14,914 nucleotides of DNA. Origin: an uncultured Solobacterium sp. GTDB taxonomy: Bacteria; Bacillota_I; Bacilli_A; Erysipelotrichales; Erysipelotrichaceae. The DNA lies in contig CAJOLG010000020.1 of assembly GCA_905235315.1 (NCBI GenBank), forward strand, positions 1-14,914. Reading direction: 5' to 3'. Shown here one piece after another: positions 1-7,271 of the stretch. The notes under the pieces were generated by a model, which saw only the letters and a list, made by a program, of their open reading frames with translations, did no database searches and was not told where the DNA came from. Within the stretch, counting starts at the first letter, position 1; each line of letters starts with the position of its first letter. The position numbers and the translations under genes were made by a program.

Positions 1-764
1 ATTCCGCAGCACACTGCCGTCGCAAGCCCGATGATCAGGGAGTCAAGCGCTTTGCCGAAAATGAAGCTGTTCAGCATATGTGCCGTGAGCTGCGTAACCC
101 GGAACAGCTCTTCCGCATGATCCTGAGACAGAAATGCGTATGCCACTTTCTTGAACTGGCCGTGCCACCGTTCCTGATCCAACAGAATATAAACCGCAAT
201 AATCATGCCGACAAAGAAGTTGAAGATCCCGCGGACGATCGTGACGGAATAGGACACAACCCTCGATACGACTGCCGTCGGTCCGCTGACCCATTCAACC
301 AGGTTATTGCGTATATTCTCAGAGATCGTGATCAGAATTTCGTCTGCTTCCTTGTTCTGACCGATGCGCTGAAGAACATCTTCCATTTTGGCGATATATC
401 CGTCCATGGATGCGGCGAGCGTTTCAACACTGCTGCTGAGCTGCGGAATCAGAACATAGAAGAACAGAACGATGATCAGAATCAGAACCACCAGCGAAAA
501 CGCAACCGATATCGTGCGTTTAAGCCGGGGTTTCATATTCGTGCCTGCCAGCCATTTGTCTTCACAGAGCCGGCGCAGCGGGATCAGGATAAACGCAATG
601 CAGAACCCCCATACAAACGGGGCCATCGCAGACCATATCTTTCCGAAAAACGCGGCAATATAGTTCCAGTTCATGAACGCAAAACAAATCGTCGCAATCA
701 GAAAACCGCTGACGGTCAGCGCAATGATAAGCTGTTTGGTATTCTGCGTTATCCGGTCTTTCAT
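1..764 (-). CDS. AI-2E family transporter, N-terminal part (cut by left edge)
   Basis: Translating the minus strand from the ATG at 764 gives an open frame of 254 codons that runs off the left edge. It begins MKDRITQNTKQLIIALTVSG. Hydrophobic segments lie at about residues 13-34, 40-67 (with a WGFCIAFIL stretch), 85-107 and 180-200, and a polar segment (about 110-165) precedes the FNFFVGMIIAVYILLDQERW block. This layout, with paired N-terminal helices, a long soluble insert and a mid-protein membrane re-entry, is that of the AI-2E/YdiK/TqsA-type family (PF01594). Members are membrane exporters or permeases of about 350 residues, so roughly 100 C-terminal residues are missing. The substrate cannot be told: the family name comes from E. 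coli TqsA and many members do not move autoinducer-2. The start lacks a strong Shine-Dalgarno site (only AGAA nearby). The gene diverges from metK. Long plus-strand and other minus-strand frames here are shadows. Confidence 0.85.
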   Translation of the reverse strand, partial: MKDRITQNTKQLIIALTVSGFLIATICFAFMNWNYIAAFFGKIWSAMAPFVWGFCIAFILIPLRRLCEDKWLAGTNMKPRLKRTISVAFSLVVLILIIVLFFYVLIPQLSSSVETLAASMDGYIAKMEDVLQRIGQNKEADEILITISENIRNNLVEWVSGPTAVVSRVVSYSVTIVRGIFNFFVGMIIAVYILLDQERWHGQFKKVAYAFLSQDHAEELFRVTQLTAHMLNSFIFGKALDSLIIGLATAVCCG

Positions 765-799
765 TTCTATATAAAATATATCACAGTCAGTGTTTTCGA

Positions 800-845
800 T
801 TGACTTTTTGTCTTTTTTTGACAGAATAATACTGTCTTTTATCAA
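800..845 (+). promoter_or_regulatory. Candidate metK promoter with operator-like inverted repeat
   Basis: Two overlapping sigma-A-like readings exist. One is TTGACT at 800-805 with AATAAT at 825-830 (spacer 19), which would start transcription near 837. The other is TTGACA at 818-823 with TATCAA at 840-845 (spacer 16), which would start near 852. The first fits the leader RNA better, because the leader's closing helix begins at 837. The repeat GACAG-N7-CTGTC (820-824 and 832-836) surrounds the AATAAT box, so it could be a repressor site. Promoter assignment is by eye only. Confidence 0.45.
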
Positions 846-996
846 GAATGAGGCAAGAGAGTCAGCTCGTTGGCCTCATACCAGCCTGCAGACAGGTACG
901 TCCGTAAGGTGGTACTGCTGACATCGATAAAGAAAGAGTGAACGGTAATTTACAGGCTCTTTCCCGCTTGTTGAAAAGACATCAGAAGAAAGGAGC
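837..996 (+). promoter_or_regulatory. Candidate structured metK leader RNA (possible riboswitch)
   Basis: The 241-base gap before metK can fold as a three-way junction. P1 pairs 837-843 with 926-932 (TTTTATC/GATAAAG, one G-U). P2 pairs 848-854 with 873-879 (ATGAGGC/GCCTCAT). P3 pairs 882-885 with 917-920 (CAGC/GCTG), continues with 896-899/912-915 (GTAC/GTAC), and ends in CC-GTAA-GG, a GNRA-type tetraloop. Downstream, GCTCTTTC (956-963) can pair with the Shine-Dalgarno region GAAAGGAGC (988-996) with one bulged base, or its CTCTTT can pair with AAAGAG (933-938). That is the layout of a translational switch. metK leaders commonly sense S-adenosylmethionine, but I do not see the conserved SAM-I core. 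SAM-III and SAM-VI are metK-linked translational classes it could be compared with. Pairing was judged by eye, with no covariation evidence. Confidence 0.45.
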
Positions 997-1005
997 TTTT
1001 TATTT

Positions 1006-2097
1006 ATGGCAGCCATGTTATTCACATCCGAATCCGTAACCTCCGGCCATCCGGACAAAATCTGCGATCTGATCGCAGACTCCATCCTTGATGAAGCGCT
1101 GCGGCAGGATCCCGATGCCCATATGGCAGTTGAGGCATCCATCAAGGATGATCTCATCTTCATCTTCGGCGAAGCGGGCACTTCCGCAGTAATCGACTAT
1201 GAAACCGTCGCAAAGAATGTTCTTAAAGAAATCGGCTATACCGAAGAGTATCACGTTATCACAAAGATCACCGGGCAGAGCCGGGAAATCAACAGCGCGG
1301 TCTCCGGAACTGAGATCGGTGCCGGCGATCAGGGCATCATGTTCGGCTATGCCTCCAACGAAACCGATTCCTTTATGCCGTTTGCGATCGACTGTGCCCA
1401 CCGCCTCGCACGCAGGCTTGAGGAGGTTCGGCGCACTGATGAAAGACTGCGCCCGGACGGAAAAGTTCAGGTAACCGCGGAATATGAAAACGATATTCTG
1501 AAGCGGATCGATACGATTGTGGTCAGCACCCAGCACACAGAGGACATCACCCAGGAGGAGCTGCGCACCCTGATCAAAGAACAGGTTATCCGCCCAGTTG
1601 CGGACAGTTCTCTGATTGATGCCGAGACGAAGTATCTGATCAATCCCTCCGGCTCCTTTATTGTCGGCGGAAGCTTCGGCGACAGCGGCACCACGGGCCG
1701 CAAGATCGTTGTGGATTCCTACGGCGGGTATGCGCCCATCGGCGGCGGCTGTTTCTCCTCCAAGGACCCGACCAAAGTAGACCGCTCCGGCGCGTATTAT
1801 GCGCGGTATGTCTGCCGCAATCTCATCGCCAACGGGCTTGCCAAGCGCGCCCAGCTTCAGCTCTCCTATGCGATCGGGGAACCGCGTCCGGTTTCGGTAA
1901 ACATCAATACCTTCGGTACCGGTGTCATGAGTGATGATGCCCTGCTTGGTATCATCCGCAACAACTTTGATTTCTCGGTTTCCAGCATCATTGCCGAGCT
2001 GGATCTGAAGCGCCCGATTTATCGTTCCACAACCAATTACGGCCATTTCGGCAAACCCGGGCTTCCCTGGGAACAGTTCAAGGCAATAAAATTCTGA
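1006..2097 (+). CDS. metK: S-adenosylmethionine synthetase (methionine adenosyltransferase)
   Basis: MetK makes S-adenosylmethionine from methionine and ATP in the cytoplasm. The 363-residue protein shows the family signatures: SGHPDK at 13-18 (His and Asp for triphosphate and magnesium), GAGDQGIMFGYA at 105-116, DGK at 151-153, NPSG at 213-216, TGRKIVVDSYGG at 230-241, and FSSKDPTKVDRS at 250-261. The catalytic basic residues (GRK, SKD, TKVD) are kept. It is somewhat shorter than the usual 380-400 residues and departs from consensus at several near-invariant spots: NPTGRF reads NPSGSF, GGP reads GGS, HGGGAFSGKD reads IGGGCFSSKD, and KSQVT reads KVQVT. The start at 1006 has GAAAGGAG nine bases upstream. 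It stands alone downstream of a structured leader that may control its translation. Confidence 0.96.
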   Translation: MAAMLFTSESVTSGHPDKICDLIADSILDEALRQDPDAHMAVEASIKDDLIFIFGEAGTSAVIDYETVAKNVLKEIGYTEEYHVITKITGQSREINSAVSGTEIGAGDQGIMFGYASNETDSFMPFAIDCAHRLARRLEEVRRTDERLRPDGKVQVTAEYENDILKRIDTIVVSTQHTEDITQEELRTLIKEQVIRPVADSSLIDAETKYLINPSGSFIVGGSFGDSGTTGRKIVVDSYGGYAPIGGGCFSSKDPTKVDRSGAYYARYVCRNLIANGLAKRAQLQLSYAIGEPRPVSVNINTFGTGVMSDDALLGIIRNNFDFSVSSIIAELDLKRPIYRSTTNYGHFGKPGLPWEQFKAIKF

Positions 2098-2098
2098 C

Positions 2099-2147
2099 AA
2101 ACTGCGTTTTGACCCTGCAGTTTCCGATATAATCTTTAACGGAGGCC
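2099..2147 (+). promoter_or_regulatory. Short metK-nuclease spacer: stem-loop, -10-like box, ribosome site
   Basis: AAACTGC (2099-2105) pairs with GCAGTTT (2117-2123) just after the metK stop. No T run follows, so it is a weak terminator at best. TATAAT at 2128-2133 matches a -10 box, but no good -35 lies 16-18 bases upstream. GGAGG (2141-2145) is a strong ribosome site for the ATG at 2153. The downstream gene may have its own weak promoter or rely on readthrough from metK. Confidence 0.35.
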
Positions 2148-2152
2148 CTATT

Positions 2153-2953
2153 ATGACAGAACTCAAAGTAATGACGCTGAACATTCATAACAATATGCGT
2201 TCCTCCTCATTTGACCGCCGCGTCCGCTCCATCTGCTCGATGACTTCGTTTCATGACCCGGATCTTATCGGAGTTCAGGAACTGACAGACGATATGATCG
2301 GCAAGCTTTCCGAGATGGCAGATACCTATGCCTTCTTCGGCAAACGCCGCGGATCCCCCGGGGTTACGAACGAGCGATGCTGCGTTCTGTACCGCAAAAC
2401 CCGCTTCCGCTTTATCAGCGGGCATACGTTCTGGCTGTCGGATACACCGGAAATCGCCGGAAGTAAATGCCACGGTTCGGTGTTTCCGCGCATTGTGACA
2501 ATCGCTGAACTGGAAGACAACGAAACCGGCTGCCGGTTTACGTTTGCCAACACCCATCTGGATGCCGTGTTCGCACCGGTGCGGGCCCGTCAGTCCGAAG
2601 CACTTCGAAAGATTCTGCTGAAGGAAAAGACCGGGGATTTCCTCATTTTGACAGGAGACTTCAACTGCGCGTTTCCTGCACTGGCAGTCAGTTCCCTTGT
2701 AAAAGACGATGAGCTGTACCTGAAGGATACCGTCCCGGATGACGGACGGGCGACACTCCGCTCGTTCATTCAGGCCGGGTCTTCCCGCTACCGGCCGATT
2801 GACCATGTGCTGGTCAGCCGGGATCTCGAAGTCACCAAATCGGAAATCATCTCCGGTCTGTATATGGGAATGTATCCGAGTGATCACTTTCCTGTGCTCA
2901 CATTCATAAACATTCCGTCCCGGAAGGAAGAACCGTCTGCCGAAGAGGAATAA
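2153..2953 (+). CDS. Endonuclease/exonuclease/phosphatase family metal-dependent hydrolase
   Basis: A 266-residue protein of the EEP superfamily (DNase I / exonuclease III / sphingomyelinase fold, PF03372). The family's metal and catalytic residues can be read in order: TLNIH with Asn10, GVQELTD with Glu43, NTHLD with His135, TGDFN with Asp169 and Asn171, IDHVLVS with Asp217-His218, and SDHFPV with Asp244-His245. Such proteins cleave phosphodiester or phosphate-ester bonds in a magnesium-dependent way. No signal peptide or membrane segment is visible, so it is probably cytoplasmic. Substrate cannot be assigned: small stand-alone members range from nucleases to phosphoinositide-type phosphatases. 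The start has GGAGG eight bases upstream. It follows metK by 55 bases on the same strand, with no evident functional link. Confidence 0.88.
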   Translation: MTELKVMTLNIHNNMRSSSFDRRVRSICSMTSFHDPDLIGVQELTDDMIGKLSEMADTYAFFGKRRGSPGVTNERCCVLYRKTRFRFISGHTFWLSDTPEIAGSKCHGSVFPRIVTIAELEDNETGCRFTFANTHLDAVFAPVRARQSEALRKILLKEKTGDFLILTGDFNCAFPALAVSSLVKDDELYLKDTVPDDGRATLRSFIQAGSSRYRPIDHVLVSRDLEVTKSEIISGLYMGMYPSDHFPVLTFINIPSRKEEPSAEEE

Positions 2954-2983
2954 TACTTCCTGCGGCAGCTCCATTCAACGTAT

Positions 2984-3005
2984 AAAAGCGCGATTCCGCG
3001 CTTTT
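2984..3005. terminator. Bidirectional-type hairpin terminator after the EEP gene
   Basis: AAAAGCGCG (2984-2992) and CGCGCTTTT (2997-3005) form a perfect 9-base-pair stem with a four-base loop. The 3' end is T-rich on either strand. It lies 31 bases after the plus-strand EEP stop and before the convergent ileS terminator. Confidence 0.85.
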
Positions 3006-3045
3006 ATTATGCCTTTCCCGCACAGCGCAGCTCCGGCAGCGCATA

Positions 3046-3078
3046 GAAAAACCGGGCCATCCATTTCAATGACCCGGT
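3046..3078 (-). terminator. Rho-independent terminator of ileS
   Basis: Read on the minus strand, ACCGGG and CCCGGT (3073-3078 and 3051-3056) form a stem with a 16-base loop, followed directly by a T run (3051-3047). It starts 18 bases after the ileS stop. Confidence 0.75.
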
Positions 3079-3095
3079 ATAACTGCAGTCCGTGC

Positions 3096-5810
3096 TCAGC
3101 CGTGAAGAACTGCCTGACAGCGCGGGCAGAGGCCTTCACTGTCCGCTTCTTCGCTGTAATTCCAGCAGCGCGGGCACTTTGTGCCGGTTGCTTTCCGGAT
3201 CACAGCGGAACGTTCTGCGGCCGGTTTCACTTCGGCGGCAGACACAATCAGCCACTGGGCAAGATCCTTGCCGAGGCCGGTTTCAAGCAGAGCCGCATCT
3301 GCTTCCGTGCAGGAGAGTTCAACAGTTGCTTCCTGCGCAGAGTGAATGAGATCCTCATTGCGTGCGTCTTCCAGCGCCTTTGTGACAACCGAGCGCACTT
3401 CCAGCAGAGTATCAAATTCCGCCTTGATTTCTTCCGCATCCGCGTAGTTCTTCACTTCCGGCAGATGCAGGTAGTGAACGGACTCCGCCTCATCATTTCC
3501 AAAATATTTCCAGACTTCTTCCGCGGTATAGCACAGGAACGGTGCCCACAGGCGGACAAGCGCATCGGTGCACTGCCAGTATACAGACTGTACCTGACGG
3601 CGGCGGGGATCATCCTTCGCGCTGCAGTACAGAATATCTTTGGTGAAGTCACAGTAGTAGGAGCTCAGCTCGTTGACCATGAAATTCATGAGAGCCTTGT
3701 TCGCCGCAACATAATCATAGTTCAGGATTTCCTCCCGGACTTCTTTCACAACTTCATTGAGACAGACAAGGATGTACTTGTCTGCGGCTTCCAGATCTTC
3801 ATAGGCGACCATATCCTTCTTCGGATCAAAGTCGGCCGGATTGATGTTGCCGAGCAGGAAACGGAACGTATTGCGGATCTTGCGGTACTGATCGCTGACC
3901 TGCTTGATATTGGCCTCGCCGAGTCTGAGGTCCTGCTTGAAGTCGGAAACCATGACCCAGAGACGGAACACATCTGCACCGTTCTTGTTTATGATATCGA
4001 GCGGATTGATTACGTTGCCCAGGGACTTGGACATCTTCTCACCCTTGGAGTCACATACATACCCATGGCTGAGAACCTCCCGGTACGGCGCCCGTCCCTT
4101 GACGGCGGTTCCGACAATCAGCGAAGAGTTGAACCAGCCGCGGTACTGGTCGCTTCCCTCAAAGTAGATATCGCACGGGTATTCCCCGCCGCGGGCTTCC
4201 AGTTCGGTCCAGGAAGAACCGGAGTCAAACCAGACATCCATGATATCGGATTCCTTGGTGAAGACGCCGTTCGGGCTCTTTTCATTGGTGTAGCCTTCCG
4301 GCAGAAGATCTTTCGCTTCACGTTCGAACCAGACATTGGAGCCGTATTCTCCGAAGAGATCTGCGATATGTTCGAAGACCTCCTTCTCCATGATCGGCGA
4401 TCCGTCCTCACAATAGATGATGGGAATCGGAACACCCCAGAGACGCTGTCTGGAAATACACCAGTCGCCGCGGTCCTTGATCATGTTATGCATGCGGATC
4501 TGACCCCATTCATTGTGCCAGGTAACGGATTCAATCTGTTCCAGCAGCTCTTTGCGGATCTTTTCAATCGAGCAGAACCACTGCTTGGCAGCCCGGAAGA
4601 TAACCTTCTTTTTCAGACGGTCATCATGCGGGTAACTGTGGGTTACCTTGTCCACCGCAAGCAGAAGTCCCTTTTCGTTCATCATCGTGATGATCTTCTT
4701 TGAGCAGTCCTCAAAGAACAGGCCTTCGCACTCCGGTCCCGCTTCCGCGTTCATATAACCTTTTTCATCGACCGAGCAGATCGGATCGATGCCGTACTTC
4801 TGGCAGACGTAGTAGTCATCCAGACCATGGCCGCCGGCGGTATGTACGCATCCGGTACCGTCTTCATCCGTGACATGTTCGCCGAGGATGACCGGGCAGT
4901 CTTTCGGAAGAACCGCGTGATGATAAGTGATATATTCAAGCTCCGAGCCTTTGAACGTGCGCAGAATACCCTGATTCTCCAGTTTGAACTCCGCAAGCAG
5001 TTTGTCTGTCATGGATTCCAGGAAAATCAGTTTTCCCTTCTCTGTCTGCACTTCCGCATACACAAGATTCGGGTTCAGGGAGACGGCTTCGTTGCTGGGG
5101 ATGGTCCACGGGGTGGTGGTCCAGATCACGAAGTAATCATCACTGTCGAGAATGCCTTTGCCGTCTGCGACCTGAAATGCGAGATAAATTGTGGCGTCTG
5201 TCACATCGCGGTAAACAATTTCCGAATCCGCAATCGCAGTCTCGTTGTACGGAGACCAGTAAATCGGCTTGAGACCCTGGAAGATCAGTCCATCAAGCGC
5301 CATCTTTTCAAATGCCCTGATCTGACGTGCCTCAAACTCTTTGTTCAGCGTGATATACGGATGCTCGTAATCCGCGATTTCACCAAGGCGCTTTTCCGTC
5401 GACATCTGCGTTTTGATCTGTTCATGCGCATACGCTTCGCATTTCGAGCGGAATTCCGCCGGACTCATGGACTTCCGGTCAACACCCAGCTTCTGAATCG
5501 CGTTTTCAATCGGCAGACCGTGGGTATCCCAGCCCGGGAAGAACGGGGTATAATAGCCACTCATCGCATGCGTGCGGATGATGAAGTCCTTGATACAGCG
5601 GTTCATCGCTGTTCCTGCATGCAGGTTGCCGTTGGCATACGGCGGGCCGTCATGCAGAATATACGCCTTCTCTCCTTTATGATGGGCAAGGATCTGATTG
5701 TAGTGATCCGCCTTCTCCCATTCGGCGAGGATTCCCGGTTCCTTCTTTGCAAGATTGCCGCGCATCTCAAATCCGGTATCCGGCATGTTCAGTGTGCTTT
5801 TGTAGTCCAT
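3096..5810 (-). CDS. ileS: Isoleucyl-tRNA synthetase (class I, zinc-tail type)
   Basis: IleRS charges tRNA-Ile and edits misactivated valine in the cytoplasm. I start it at the ATG at 5810 (MDYKSTLNMPDTGF, 904 residues), because AGGGGG lies eight bases upstream and the family begins with this MDYK..LNMP pattern; an in-frame GTG at 5828 adds six residues and would overlap that site. Seen in order: DGPPYANGNLHAGTAMNR with the HIGH-equivalent HAGT at 64-67, FPGWDTHGLPIE, the CP1 editing domain with TTTPWTIPSNEA and a GTGCVHTAGGHGLDDY block, DWCISRQRLWGVP, DVWFDSGSSW, GEKMSKSLGN with KMSKS at 592-596, and a C-terminal zinc pair CPRCW/CPRCQ. The second His of HIGH is Thr, and several nearby consensus residues differ (APGHGEDD reads AGGHGLDD). 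It sits downstream of a T-box leader and the divIVA cluster. Confidence 0.96.
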   Translation of the reverse strand: MDYKSTLNMPDTGFEMRGNLAKKEPGILAEWEKADHYNQILAHHKGEKAYILHDGPPYANGNLHAGTAMNRCIKDFIIRTHAMSGYYTPFFPGWDTHGLPIENAIQKLGVDRKSMSPAEFRSKCEAYAHEQIKTQMSTEKRLGEIADYEHPYITLNKEFEARQIRAFEKMALDGLIFQGLKPIYWSPYNETAIADSEIVYRDVTDATIYLAFQVADGKGILDSDDYFVIWTTTPWTIPSNEAVSLNPNLVYAEVQTEKGKLIFLESMTDKLLAEFKLENQGILRTFKGSELEYITYHHAVLPKDCPVILGEHVTDEDGTGCVHTAGGHGLDDYYVCQKYGIDPICSVDEKGYMNAEAGPECEGLFFEDCSKKIITMMNEKGLLLAVDKVTHSYPHDDRLKKKVIFRAAKQWFCSIEKIRKELLEQIESVTWHNEWGQIRMHNMIKDRGDWCISRQRLWGVPIPIIYCEDGSPIMEKEVFEHIADLFGEYGSNVWFEREAKDLLPEGYTNEKSPNGVFTKESDIMDVWFDSGSSWTELEARGGEYPCDIYFEGSDQYRGWFNSSLIVGTAVKGRAPYREVLSHGYVCDSKGEKMSKSLGNVINPLDIINKNGADVFRLWVMVSDFKQDLRLGEANIKQVSDQYRKIRNTFRFLLGNINPADFDPKKDMVAYEDLEAADKYILVCLNEVVKEVREEILNYDYVAANKALMNFMVNELSSYYCDFTKDILYCSAKDDPRRRQVQSVYWQCTDALVRLWAPFLCYTAEEVWKYFGNDEAESVHYLHLPEVKNYADAEEIKAEFDTLLEVRSVVTKALEDARNEDLIHSAQEATVELSCTEADAALLETGLGKDLAQWLIVSAAEVKPAAERSAVIRKATGTKCPRCWNYSEEADSEGLCPRCQAVLHG

Positions 5811-5832
5811 AAGTCTTTCCCCCTTCACATAT

Positions 5833-5862
5833 TAAAAAGCGTCCTGTCATTCTAAGGACGCT
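5833..5862 (-). terminator. T-box regulated terminator before ileS
   Basis: AGCGTCCT and AGGACGCT (5855-5862 and 5838-5845 read from the minus strand) form an eight-pair stem with a nine-base loop, followed by a T run (5838-5834). Its 5' arm is shared with the T-box antiterminator. Confidence 0.9.
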
Positions 5863-6031
5863 CTTCACGCGGTACCACCTTAGTTCATGCGGCTGTTCCG
5901 CATGCACTTCATTTATCCGATAACGCCGGATCGGCGGATACTCATGAGGTGATGTCTGTTCCTGTTCCTCTGTCCCGCTTTCACCACAGCGCGGGCTCTC
6001 TTTCACGTCGGCACAGGACAGCGCGTCCTCA
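5833..6031 (-). promoter_or_regulatory. T-box leader of ileS (isoleucine tRNA-sensing riboswitch)
   Basis: All main T-box marks are readable on the minus strand. There is a GAGAGCC element (about 5994-6000), a distal-loop GGTGAAAGCGGG element (5974-5985), a specifier ATC (5951-5953) in GACATCACCTC, which is an isoleucine codon followed by the usual A, and the T-box GGTGGTACCGCG (5868-5879). The intrinsic terminator follows. The antiterminator can form by AAGG/CCTT and CGC/GCG pairing. Uncharged tRNA-Ile would stabilise antitermination and raise ileS expression. UGGU in the bulge is complementary to an ACCA acceptor end. A minus-strand open frame through this region is only a by-product. Confidence 0.93.
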
Positions 6032-6032
6032 G

Positions 6033-6518
6033 TCATCGCATCATTTTTTCTTCCGCATCTTTCAGCCACCGGAGATCGGGCATCTTCGGAAGACTGAATT
6101 CTTCGAGTTCTCTGATCAGGCCCTCCAGTTTCTCCAGCGTGCTGGCTTTGACCGTATTGGCATCGCCGTACAGCTTGGAGAGATCGGTAAGAATCAGCCG
6201 GGCGGTGATCAGACTCTCCTGAATAATTGCGTCTGCGTTCTGCTGTGCGGTCTGGATAATTTCATTTGCCTCCCGCAGCGACAGCCTCGCAATATTTTCC
6301 GCGGCCTGCTTCTGCGCATCCAGAGAGCTTTCCAGATTCTGATAGTCTGCCTGCAGCCGTGCAATCCGCACATTGGCTTCGTCCAGCTGCTGCTGGTACA
6401 GGGCAAGCTTCTTTTCCAGCTGTTCCACTCTCGAGGCATACCGTTCAACCGCATCATCGACCGCGAACCGATCATAGCCGTTTTTCATGACCCGAAATGT
6501 CGGCCTTGGTGATGTCAT
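6033..6518 (-). CDS. divIVA: DivIVA-domain cell-division/polarity protein
   Basis: A 161-residue protein with the N-terminal DivIVA signature GYDRFAVDDAVERY at 14-27. A long heptad-rich coiled coil follows at about residues 26-105 (VEQLEKKLALYQQQLDEAN and onward), and then a short helical tail. DivIVA-type proteins bind curved membrane at poles and septa through the N-terminal domain and multimerise through the coil. GGGAGGAG sits just upstream of the ATG at 6518. It lies 15 bases after ylmH and before the ileS T-box, the usual place of divIVA at the end of the Gram-positive division cluster. Its stop falls right at the edge of the T-box leader, so transcription of the cluster may run into the leader. 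Confidence 0.92.
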   Translation of the reverse strand: MTSPRPTFRVMKNGYDRFAVDDAVERYASRVEQLEKKLALYQQQLDEANVRIARLQADYQNLESSLDAQKQAAENIARLSLREANEIIQTAQQNADAIIQESLITARLILTDLSKLYGDANTVKASTLEKLEGLIRELEEFSLPKMPDLRWLKDAEEKMMR

Positions 6519-6533
6519 TGAACGTCTCCTCCC

Positions 6534-7271
6534 TCAGATATACTGCTTAAATCCGACCACGATACGATCTTTTCGGGTACGCCGGATCACACCGAGATAG
6601 GTGAATCTTCCGGTTCCCCGAATGGAAATCGTAGAATTATTATCACACAATTCAGCAGGCTGTACAAGCGTTCTGTGATTGACCTGAACCTTCTCCTGAC
6701 GAATCATGCGCTGGGCTTCCGTGCGGCTGACCTTCGCAAGCACCGCAACCAGGGAATCCAGCCGTTCACTGCCGGCTATCGCCTCAAAGGAGCGGGTCCG
6801 GAATGTCTGTACGGGATGATCCGGAATGATTTCAAACGATACGGGCAGGCTGCCGATGCGCAGAAGATTCGCGCACAGAAATTCCGCCATCAGCCGGGAG
6901 GTATACAGATAGATGACGCCGTCATCGATCCAGAAATCCCCGAAGCTGCTCCGTTCAATCTGCAGGCTCATCAGAGCACCCAGAATATCGCGGTGCCCGA
7001 CCGTGCGGAACCGCTGGTCGGTTCGGGCCCGGATACATACAATATCAGAAAAGTCATCCTCCTCATCTCTGAGGAAGATGACCTTCTTCTTTCTTGCGCC
7101 GGGATAGCCGCCGTCATAACGGATCAGCGCCGACTCGGGAAAATGAACGGCTGCTTCTGCCAGTTCCTCTTCGTTCAGAAAACCGGATTCCGTATGCATG
7201 TATCTCCGCTCCGACTGATTCTGAAGATCTCTCAGCCGGACAGATACATCCACGGAATCATTATTCATCAT
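6534..7271 (-). CDS. ylmH: YlmH-type S4-domain RNA-binding protein
   Basis: A 245-residue protein with an N-terminal domain carrying the family block GALMSLQIERSSFGDFW (98-114). A C-terminal S4 RNA-binding domain spans about 170-235 (RLDSLVAVLAKVSRTEAQRM, then RQEKVQVNHR). YlmH proteins bind RNA and have been linked to ribosome rescue in Bacillus subtilis; the location between sepF and divIVA is a conserved feature of Bacillota. The ATG at 7271, or the one at 7268, overlaps the sepF stop by 8-11 bases, suggesting translational coupling; no clear Shine-Dalgarno site is seen. ylmG, often between sepF and ylmH, is absent. Confidence 0.92.
   Translation of the reverse strand: MMNNDSVDVSVRLRDLQNQSERRYMHTESGFLNEEELAEAAVHFPESALIRYDGGYPGARKKKVIFLRDEEDDFSDIVCIRARTDQRFRTVGHRDILGALMSLQIERSSFGDFWIDDGVIYLYTSRLMAEFLCANLLRIGSLPVSFEIIPDHPVQTFRTRSFEAIAGSERLDSLVAVLAKVSRTEAQRMIRQEKVQVNHRTLVQPAELCDNNSTISIRGTGRFTYLGVIRRTRKDRIVVGFKQYI

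Noticed and set aside
78..803. Long plus-strand frame over the transporter
   Set aside because: The minus strand gives a clear membrane transporter in another frame; the plus product has no recognisable motif.
906..918. T-box-like AAGGTGGTACTGC before metK
   Set aside because: No downstream partner to form an antiterminator, no specifier stem, and too little upstream RNA. The bases fit better as part of P3 in the three-way junction.
837..932. SAM-I riboswitch before metK
   Set aside because: The leader begins with TTATCAAGA as SAM-I can, but the GGCCC...CCCGGCAACC core and the four-way junction are missing.
1018..2184. 388-codon minus-strand frame over metK
   Set aside because: metK on the plus strand has all family motifs; this is its antisense shadow.
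3009..4703. 564-codon plus-strand frame (and a second at 4827..5855) opposite ileS
   Set aside because: Antisense shadows of ileS; no motifs and no plausible ribosome site.
5767..6069. Leader peptide frame before ileS
   Set aside because: It covers the T-box RNA and overlaps the ileS start; the RNA elements explain the sequence.
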